Assembly (NCBI GenBank): GCA_027257055.1
Contig: JAPVLO010000232.1
Coordinates: forward strand, 2,046,001-2,110,000
Source: Cephalopachus bancanus
Lineage: Eukaryota > Chordata > Mammalia > Primates > Tarsiidae
Length of the DNA: 64,000 bases
Reading direction: 5' to 3'
Shown here: piece by piece, positions 56,696-64,000 of the stretch
How the letters are laid out: each line of letters starts with the position of its first letter
How positions within the stretch are numbered: position 1 is the first letter of the stretch
Notes under the pieces: generated by a model
What the model was told of the DNA's origin: nothing
Database searches by the model: none
What the model saw: the letters and a program-made list of their open reading frames with translations, nothing else
Translations under genes and position numbers: made by a program

Positions 56696-56780
56696 TACAT
56701 GAAAATGCATGCACACAATACCACAATACTCACTTTCCAGGATCATAGACATGTGAAGGATGCACATTAGACATGGAAGT

Positions 56781-58304
56781 GCTTATGAGGGGGAGGAGTC
56801 ACCCCTATGGGTGACTCCATGGGAGTCTGTAAGGATGGCTTCCCTCACCCTCAGAACCCTGCCGTCCCGCTGGCTCCTGCCAGCCTGACCCTGAATGCAC
56901 CTACTGTGACTCTCACACCCTCCCTGGATTTGGCATCTCTTGTTTTGCTGTCTCAGTGTCTAACCATGGCTGTGCCCCGAGCTCCACTGTGTCACATAGA
57001 CATGGCCTTGACATCCTGCTGTGACTCTCCGGGTGTCTGGCCACACCACTCCCCTCTGGCCCTGCCCTCACCACTCCCGGCTCACTGCTGACAGCTTGCA
57101 GTGGTCTTGCTCCATTACCCGGCTGTACAAGTCAACTGGCATGTGGGAGGAGGACCTGCTTGGAGTTGTGCGATGGATCAGTGGTGGCCAAATAAAGTTA
57201 CACTTGCCTGCACCTGCTGTCTCCCCAGACCATGCGTCTGCCTGCTATGCCTGCCTCCCAGGTTGGGACTCTCACCCTGGAGAGCACAGACTTTGTCTTG
57301 TCTCTTCCTTGAATTCCAACACAGGAGCCTTTGACATTTATTTAGCACTTTCAGTGTGCTGATATATTGTGATGTAATTCCCTTCACTTCGTGATCATAA
57401 GTTCAAGTAGAGTTATTGGCGCTGAGTTACTGGCGATGGGAGAGGAGTCCAGGCCACACATCCCACAATCTTTGCATCATAAGCACCCTGCTCCATCCAG
57501 CAATGAGGCAGCGTTCAGGAAGCTGGTGACACCAATTAAGGGCTCAATAGCCAAGAGGGTCCCTGGAGGGAAGATGCTAATAATTAGAAGAAGATGCAAA
57601 TCCCTGCTTCCACCTGCCTTCACTGAGAATCAACCACTTGGAACTGGTGGTCTCTGTAGCTCTTGGCCAAGGATGTTTTCCAAGTTTCTTGGACATGACA
57701 CACAGGAGGGTCGTGTACACACATGTGCATGGGGTGGGTGGGTGAGGGTGTGTGCGGTCTGTAAACTATAGGACCAACAGAATGCCTGGCCACATGTGCT
57801 CCTGGCACCAATTAGGCCTCCGGTTTTTCTGTCCCGGCCAGGTTGTCGCAGGGCTCGGTGCCAGGAACAACAGTATGACACGAGGAAGGGTATGGGCTTG
57901 CTTCAGTGCTTGATGACAATCTGCTGCCTGTTCTCCAGGGGAGAAAACCAGGCTGCTGGGACATGGTAATCATGGCACCAGAAGTCCATAATGGGTAAGA
58001 GTTGGCTCCGTGATGGTGGATGGACGGAGGCTAATTAAACACCAGAGCCGTGACTGGGAGACGCTCAGCCTCAGCTGTGGCGGCAACACCATGTGGCATC
58101 ATTGCTTTGCTGAAGTGTAAATTAGACTCAGCCACGAGTGAGTGAGCTGAAACGATATCCTCATGCTATGGAGGGCCTGCAGGCTGCCATGATGCACTTT
58201 TAGAGCCTAAGATATCTCGACAAAGAAAATCAGACAAAGGAATCAGGGTCCTTCTGGGTGCAAGAAGCGAGGGGGGAGGGTGTCTTGTATGGGTGTGAAT
58301 ATAT
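56781..58304. other. Unique sequence; candidate regulatory DNA
   Basis: No repeat recognised apart from a possible MIR trace near 57330-57390. The 57530-58150 segment has several TAATTA/ATTAA-type sites ('GCTAATAATTAGAAG', 'GAGGCTAATTAAACACC', 'TGTAAATTAGACTCAGCC'). Open frames at 57391-57771 have no domain. Confidence 0.35.
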
Positions 58305-58314
58305 TATAATTTCT

Positions 58315-58602
58315 TTTTTTGAGTCAGAATCTCATTCTGTCACTCAGGCTGGAGTGCAGTGGCACACTCAGGGCCACCACAACTTTGACCTTCTGGGCTC
58401 AGAGGATTCTTCCCATCTCACCCTTCCAGGTAGCTGGAACCATAGGTGTGTGCCACCATGCCCAGCTAACTTTTTGTTTTATTGTAGAGATGAGGTCTTG
58501 CCAACTTCCCCAGCCTGCTCTCGAGCCACTGAATTCAGGCAATCCTCTCAACTCTGCCTCTCAAAGTGCTGGGATTACAGGAGTGAGCCACCACACCCAG
58601 TT
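58315..58602 (-). mobile_element. Alu (antisense)
   Basis: Full dimer with a perfect 10-bp duplication TATAATTTCT (58305-58314 and 58605-58614). Confidence 0.94.
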
Positions 58603-58614
58603 ACTATAATTTCT

Positions 58615-58940
58615 CTAGTGTTTTGTGGCTTATATAAAGATAGATGACATGGTTGAAATCAGGATACCTCTGGAAAATCCAGGCCACGTGGTCACTCTGG
58701 TTTGTAAAATGGTTGGTATATTTTCAAATAGAGTGACCACAACATATTAATAAAATGCCAGTGCTAGACCAATGGTCTAGTGTTTGATGAGTCCAATTAA
58801 ATGCTGCATCTTTTTGATGCTGCCGGTTCTCTCAGCAGAAATAGCTCAGGAAGGTATGGTATGCTTTGAGTCTGGTGGAAGAGAGAATTTAAATCTGGGA
58901 TTCAGGAACACTAAAGCATAATGAGGAAGTGATGTGACAG
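58615..58940. other. Unassigned sequence
   Basis: No gene or repeat recognised. Confidence 0.45.
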
Positions 58941-58968
58941 AATGAAATGATGATGAGTTCAGGCAAGT

Positions 58969-59040
58969 CAAGTTGTTTGCCCAAGCTCACACATTTCAGT
59001 TCAGCAGCACTTAAATGTGTGAGTTTGGGCAAACAACTTG
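58969..59040. other. 72-nt hairpin with 28-bp stem formed by two opposed MIRs
   Basis: Arm 58969-58996 (CAAGTTGTTTGCCC...) pairs with 59013-59040 (...GGGCAAACAACTTG) at all 28 positions, one of them G-U, around a 16-nt loop. Both arms and their flanks resemble the MIR core in opposite orientations. The size fits a microRNA precursor, but transcription and processing are unknown. Confidence 0.85.
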
Positions 59041-59150
59041 TCTGCTCAAAGTCCTAGTTTTCCATATGTTTTGAAAATATAGACGAGGTGATCCATGTAG
59101 GGTATTTCACACACAATGGCTTAAACATAGAATGTGCTAAATAAAATTTG
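59013..59150 (+). repeat. MIR element (right arm and beyond)
   Basis: 'TGTGTGAGTTTGGGCAAACA', then TCCTAGTTTTCCATATG and AATGTGCTAAATAAA, follow MIR order. Confidence 0.68.
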
Positions 59151-59207
59151 GTATTTTAACTATTATTAGATTTGCACCCTGTCATTGAATTTCCTAAGAT
59201 ATTTGTT

Positions 59208-59380
59208 ACCTGGGCATGGTGGTGTGCACCTGTAGTCCCAGCTGCTTGGAAGGCTGAGGCAGGGGGATCGCTTGAGCCCAGGAGTTCAAGGACACAGTGA
59301 GCTATGATGATCCACTGCCCTCCAGCTTGGACCACAGGGCTAGACCCTGTCTCTAAAAACAAACAAGCAAACACAAACTA
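59208..59380 (+). mobile_element. Right Alu monomer (sense)
   Basis: 'TACCTGGGCATGGTGGTGTG' to 'CTAGACCCTGTCTCTAAAAA'. Only the right half is present, of the older type. Confidence 0.85.
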
Positions 59381-59428
59381 TTTGATTTTTATTTAGTTGG
59401 ATTCCTGTATGCATAAAGCTCCAACTTC

Positions 59429-59723
59429 AGCCAGGTGCAGTGACTCACGCCTGTAATCCCAGCACTTTGGGAGGCAGAGGTGAGAGGATTGCCTGAACCC
59501 AGGAGTTCAAGACCAACCTAGGCAACTTGGTGAGAACTCATCTCTAAAATAAATCAAAAAATTAGCCGGGCATGGCGATGCATGCCTGTCGTTCCAGCTA
59601 CTTGGGAGACTGAGACAGGATTCCCTGAGCCCAGCAGGTTGAGGCTGCAGTGGCTGTGAGCATGCCACTGTACTCCAACCTGGGCAACAGAGTGACAAAA
59701 CAGAACAAAACAAAACAAAAACC
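59429..59723 (+). mobile_element. Alu (sense)
   Basis: 'AGCCAGGTGCAGTGACTCAC' to an AAAACAAAACAAAAA tail, with a perfect 10-bp duplication CTCCAACTTC (59419-59428 and 59724-59733). Confidence 0.95.
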
Positions 59724-59733
59724 CTCCAACTTC

Positions 59734-60965
59734 CACCAGGACAGTGATGGTCTCTAATAATTTTCTGAACGTTGTGTGGTATGAAGTCATGTGACCCTAG
59801 CAGTAAGTTGCCCCTGGAGACCTATTTTACTACTGTAGAGTTAACAAGGTGGCTACTGCAGAGGCTCAGGCCAGGTGGTGGGTATTGGTAGGCTGAAGCT
59901 GGGGTTTTGGCATGCAGCGGTCTCTGTTGCTACTGGCGACCACTCCCATTTTGCCTCTTGTCACATTCTCTGATTTGCTTGGTGGACTGGAGGGACCCTG
60001 AACAAGAATCAGGGCTCAGGGAAGGACAGCAGAGTCCTGGGTTGGAACTAGGACACTTCCAAGGAAGGAAGGCAGGTATCTGTGGTGGTCGATGGAGTGC
60101 GGAAAAGAGAGGCCGAGGGTGCTGGTGGAATAAGAAATGCCTCAAGCTCTCCCCACACCTGCCCCTGGAAAGGAGAGGGCAATTCAGTCAAATACAAAGA
60201 AATGTTTCCTTTGGGATCCACATCACCAGAGGACCCAATAGTGGGACTGAGGAAAGTAAGACACTGTCCTTCTGGTTGGAGATAGAGATGAATACTGAAG
60301 TCATCCTTGCAGTGGTCCAATGTGGATGATATCAAAGCAAAAAAGATGAAAAAAAGTTGATGAAGAACTGAGGGGTATAAGCTACACAGAGGACAGGGCT
60401 GTGAGCTCTCCATTAAGTCCGCGAGAGGGACTCTGTCCTCCCTATCACCTCTAGGATGTGCAGAGGTACCAACAAAGGGGCTGGGTTAGGCTTCTGCCAT
60501 TTGGTAGGTTACTGGGAGCTCCCTACCCGGTGGGTTTAGGGATGAGTTGCAGGGACCTGAGGGTTGCTCAGGTTGTCTTGCAAACACAGGTAGAACAACT
60601 TCAGGGAATGGATGCTCAAAGTCCATGCTGTTCTGTGTAGAGCATGGACCGTTAATGGTGCCATCACTGTTATTTCCGGGATATTTTGAGGCTTCAAAGA
60701 GTGAGAAGAGTGTGCTGATTGTCCTTACGGAAGTTAGGCTCCTACCCTCCCACAGGGATGATTCTGTTCTAAAGGAATGGCTCTGAGGCCTTTGAGAAAG
60801 GCATTCCTGGGTTGTAAAACTGGCAAGAGACTGGAAGAACGTTCAGTTCTCAGAGGGGCTGAGGAAGAATCGACATGGGAAAGTTTGCTCAAGTGAGTGT
60901 TCTAAAAAGCAAGAGGTCAGGGCCCACCGTCAGGAAGAAATCTGTCCCCAAGGAAGTTCAATTAA
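59734..60965. other. Unique sequence without recognised gene
   Basis: Frames of 121-140 codons overlap on opposite strands at 59907-60413, and none has a recognisable domain. Confidence 0.45.
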
Positions 60966-61181
60966 GGCGGGGCTCAGTAACAGCCTGTAATCGCAGCACT
61001 GTGGGAGGCCAAGGCGAGTGGATCGCCTGAGCCTGAGGCTTGAGGCTTCGAGACCTTGTCTCTACAATAAATAAAAAACTAGCTGGGTGTGGTAGTGCAC
61101 ACCTGTAGTTCTGGCTACTTGGAAGGCTGTGGGGGAAGGATCACCGGAGCCCAGCAGGTCGACGCTGGGGTGGCCATGAGG
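60966..61181 (+). mobile_element. 3'-truncated Alu (sense)
   Basis: Starts GGCGGGGCTCAGTAACAGCC and stops in the right monomer after GGGGTGGCCATGAG, with no A-tail. A later deletion or rearrangement removed the 3' end. Confidence 0.87.
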
Positions 61182-62097
61182 GAAATGTTGAGGCTGTCTT
61201 GGTTCCGTGAGAACTGTGAGAACAGTGTGGGGTTCTTTTGGGGAGAAGTTTTTCTCTCCTTGCTTTACAGAAGCCGACTCTACCCTATGAGATACTGACA
61301 GGCTTAGGTGCACAGCCTCTGGATGGCGGGACTCTGTCCCACCTCCTCCACCAGGTCTTCTGTGGGTGCTGAAGTCATTCTTGCAACTGTCTGACCTTGT
61401 GGCTATCCGTCTACCCCCTGCCTTCTGCTCACTGCCTGCTCTGTGGCCATTTCTGGGTCCTGAAACTTCTCCATGCTGGACTCCGGAGAGGTTTGGCATC
61501 CATGCTTTTCTAACTATTTATTGCAGGGCTTAGAGCCTGTGGGAGGAGGCCGTTTGTATGCTAATTCTGCTGATTGTTTCTGATTCTCTGAGGCTCCGGC
61601 TTGAGCCTTTTTATCTGCCGCCGGGAGAGGGCTAAGAGCTGCTACCATCTGCCCTCTGCCTTCCCCTCGCTATTGGTTCCCATATCCTCACCCAGTCTTC
61701 CCAGAGAGGCTCATAAAACTGTGTTCGGCTCATTATATCCCAGGCAAAGCCTTATCTTTCACTTTGAGAAGAATAGCTCAGTGTCCCAATTCAAATGTGC
61801 TGTCTAAGTCAGGGAGGCTGATGAAGGGGCCTGGCCTGAAGTCTCCGGGCAGACGTGCTTGCGGACTGGGGAGCCAGGTCTTGAGAAGTGAGAAGGGAGA
61901 GGCCAGGTGTCCCACCAACCTCTGCCGGGAGGAGATAAAGCCTTGGCTCGGAGTCCTGTGCTCACTCCCAGGGTTTCCCTCTGACTCTTGGGAGGTCATG
62001 CTGTGGACAGAAGTGCGCCTGGCCATGGTGATGTTACAGGATCATGTGCTTGGTTTTACAGGAGTCTGTTAGATGCAAACTGCCAGTTCCATCCTAA
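61182..62097. other. Unique sequence without recognised gene
   Basis: No repeat or gene recognised. Frames at 61764-62072 lack domains. Confidence 0.45.
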
Positions 62098-62272
62098 CCC
62101 AGGGGTTCATGACCTTGATGTGCGTTATTAACACCTGGGGAGCTGCCACAGAACTCAGAGGCTTGGGTTGCAGTCCCTGAAGTTTGAATTTAATTGGTCC
62201 AGATTGCATTCTGAGCATTGAGATTTTTGAAGGTGAATCTAACATGCACCCAAGTCCATAAACCACTGCCCT
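62098..62272 (+). repeat. MER5-like hAT element
   Basis: 'CAGGGGTTCATGACCTTGAT', AACACCTGGGGAGCT and ATAAACCACTG at the right end match the Charlie/MER5 layout. Confidence 0.65.
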
Positions 62273-62499
62273 AACCCAGGTCCTAAGAGACGGACTTTAA
62301 GCCCAAGTGCTAATTTATTAATGCAAAGTGAGAAATAGAATTGTCAAGAAGACGAGACAGTCGTGGTTTCTCTCCCTGCTAGAAAAGTCAACATGGAGAT
62401 TCAAGCTACACCCAGGGGGTAGGTAGCCTAGCAGTCCTAGGGAGAGGCCTGACATTGTGGTGAAATCCAGGGTCACATAGGACTTGGTGCATGTCAGCT

Positions 62500-62590
62500 C
62501 CCCAACTTTAAGCCATGTGACAGGAAGCAAGTTGCTTAACCTTTCAATTTCATCATCCATAAAATGAGGACTGGAGCTGGTCAAGTACAC
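62500..62590 (+). repeat. MIR fragment
   Basis: 'AAGTTGCTTAACCTTTCAAT' and TCATCCATAAAATGAGGACT match the MIR core. Confidence 0.75.
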
Positions 62591-62992
62591 AGAATGATGG
62601 AGGTGACCGTGAGAAGACAGCCATGGTTGTCATCATGAGACCTGGCGTCTTAGAGCTCAGAAAGCACCACAGGTTGTGGGGGTTCACAGAGTGGTTAAAG
62701 AACTCACTAAAATCAGATTAAATTAGAAAAGAGGCTGACTGAGTATGCTGCAACAGAGCAGGGGCAGGGCAGCAATAAGGAAGCTGTCCATGCTGAGACA
62801 GAGACCTGAGAGTCTTCCCAGTGGAGTGTGACCTTCTTTTTAGCTAGGTGAGTTTAGGATTCCCATCATGCATTTGGGTTCTTGCCATACAGATGAGACA
62901 TTTCTGATTGGCTGATGTTTGACCTTGGTTGTAAGCAGCTCATGGGCCAGCTGGAGGTTAACACAGGGCAGCTTCCCCAGGGGTGATAATAG
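62591..62992. other. Unassigned sequence
   Basis: No gene or repeat recognised. Confidence 0.45.
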
Positions 62993-63060
62993 CAAGCTCT
63001 TATGCACTGACTGTTTACTGAGCATGATTTTAAGCCCTTTTCATATGTTAACTGAGGTGC
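62993..63060 (-). repeat. MIR fragment
   Basis: 'GTTTACTGAGCATGATTTTA' followed by TTCATATGTTAACTGA matches the other MIR end. Confidence 0.55.
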
Positions 63061-63464
63061 TGAAAAGTGAAGCCACATTCCTGGGGCACTCCAGAGTCTC
63101 AGCTGCTCCTGTCTTTCCACCACATATGTGGGGACACTGGGTGTGGTCGGAGCCTCTGCCCTGGCTAGTGTGGGCGGGCACCCAGAAAGATGGATGTGTT
63201 TGCAGAAGTCGGTGATCCTGCATGAAGACTCTGGAAGAGGGATTGTGGCTTTGTTATGGCAACGTTCTGGCAACCTGCCGATGAGGTTATAGCCTTCACT
63301 TCCCGAGGGTGGCTCAGTCCTCCTGGATCAGACTGGGTTGTTTCCCAAGCTTGAGGCCATTGCTCGTGGCCTGGGCCCTAATGCTGATGGTTAGGTTCGT
63401 CCTTGTCATGCCCACCTCCAGGTGCAAACTGACATAGTAGATTTTTGACATGGATATTTTATTT
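63061..63464. other. Unassigned sequence
   Basis: No gene or repeat recognised. Confidence 0.45.
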
Positions 63465-63600
63465 ATTTTTTAATTTTTTTAAAAGAGACAAGGTCTTGCG
63501 ATTTTGCCCAGGCTGGTCTTAAACTCTTGGGCTCAAGTAATCCTCCCACCTCGGCCACCCAAAGTGCTGGGACTACAGGTGTGAACCACTGCGCCCAGCC
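63465..63600 (-). mobile_element. Alu left-monomer fragment (antisense)
   Basis: 'AAAAGAGACAAGGTCTTGCG' to 'GAACCACTGCGCCCAGCC'. Monomeric. Confidence 0.88.
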
Positions 63601-63928
63601 AACACTCATATTTTAAATGTCAAGTAATCCGGTCTGAGGAGGTGGTCCCTGATGAGGGCCTATCTGTGCTGGTGGACCACCCTGGAGTTCATCTTAGGAT
63701 GTCTCGAATCCCGACCACCTCCAGACAGTTTCACCACATCCCATCTTGTCCATGCTGTACTTTAAAGTAAATTATCTCCTCAACAATCTCATACTCTTCT
63801 CAGAGGTGGGACTTTTCCTTGAATATTGTTCTTAAACATCGTGACAGACATATATACAGTCAGAGGACCCACAACATTTGTAGAGGAATGTGGGTGAATG
63901 AGATTATTTTCCAGGAAAAGTCCATGTA
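63601..63928. other. Unassigned sequence
   Basis: No gene or repeat recognised. Confidence 0.45.
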
Positions 63929-64000
63929 CAGTTGGCCTTCAGTATCCATGGGTTTCATGGGGGTAGACTCAACCAACAGGGGACCAAAAAGTTAGTTAGA
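63929..64000 (+). mobile_element. Tigger/MER2-type DNA transposon, left end (cut by window)
   Basis: Starts CAGTTGGCCTTCAGTATCCA directly after TA, the target of Tigger (pogo-like) elements. GGGTAGACTCAACCAAC follows. The rest lies outside the window. Confidence 0.82.

Larger units (their letters stand above)
55070..56780 (+). mobile_element. L1 ORF2-3' region (sense) hosting mariner copy D
   Basis: 'AATGCAATCTCAGGCAAAAT', 'ATCAAGGCTTATTGTAAAGC', 'AAGCTAGCATCCAGAGTGTG' and 'CATGCACACAATACCACAAT' follow sense L1 ORF2 order. The mariner copy at 56135-56695 interrupts it. The frame is broken. Confidence 0.8.

Overview
This is a gene-free stretch of a primate nuclear genome. It is packed with nested interspersed repeats, and no bacterial, organellar or free viral sequence is evident. 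About 30 dimeric 7SL-derived Alu elements are present. Most share an unusual consensus: the left monomer reads GTGGCTCAGCCTG (the A-box region is shortened relative to human Alu), then 'TGAGCCCGCGGGTTCGAGAC' and 'TCTACAATAAATCAAAAA', and the right monomer has 'GGGAGCGGCCACTGCACT'. This is neither the human AluJ/S/Y pattern nor the lemur/galago pattern. With the LTR-derived short retroposons described below, it points to a tarsier (Tarsius/Carlito). The species call is inference, not proof.

Layout. 0-10 kb: old antisense L1, four Alus, a MIR, a TATA/GC-box/CCAAT-like cluster near 6.6 kb and an MLT1 LTR. 10.4-13 kb: a 298-bp inverted pair plus a 96-bp direct pair that meet exactly, and a hAT element with a perfect 8-bp target duplication. 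13-28 kb: a dense cluster of mostly antisense L1s carrying two mariner copies (each split by an Alu), many Alus, and three short polyadenylated retroposons with L1-type target duplications. 28-37 kb: solo LTRs, a hAT element, a 5'-truncated L1, and a unique stretch rich in homeodomain-type sites. 37.9-40.6 kb: a rearranged young L1 with two direct 5'UTR copies, an ORF1 N-terminal remnant, an LTR, an L1 3' end and an inverted 5'UTR fragment. 41-48 kb: Alus and a cluster of MER5-like elements. 48.8-50.6 kb: one antisense L1 holding two different mariner-type insertions. 51.5-56.8 kb: a second hAT copy beside an MLT1 LTR, sense L1 fragments, a CR1/L3-type fragment and a fourth mariner copy. 57-64 kb: mostly unique sequence with Alus, a 28-bp-stem hairpin made from two MIRs, and a Tigger/MER2 end.

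No protein-coding gene could be supported. All open frames are short, and the longest are Alu- or L1-derived or unrecognisable. The window is best read as intergenic or intronic DNA. The most interesting signals are: (1) three short LTR-like retroposons with A-tails and L1-type duplications within 1.7 kb; (2) the MIR-derived hairpin at 58969-59040; (3) the joined inverted/direct duplication at 10.5-12.9 kb; (4) four similarly sized, internally deleted mariner copies; (5) the composite L1/LTR structure at 38-40.6 kb. Subfamily names and identities are judged by eye; no database search was run.
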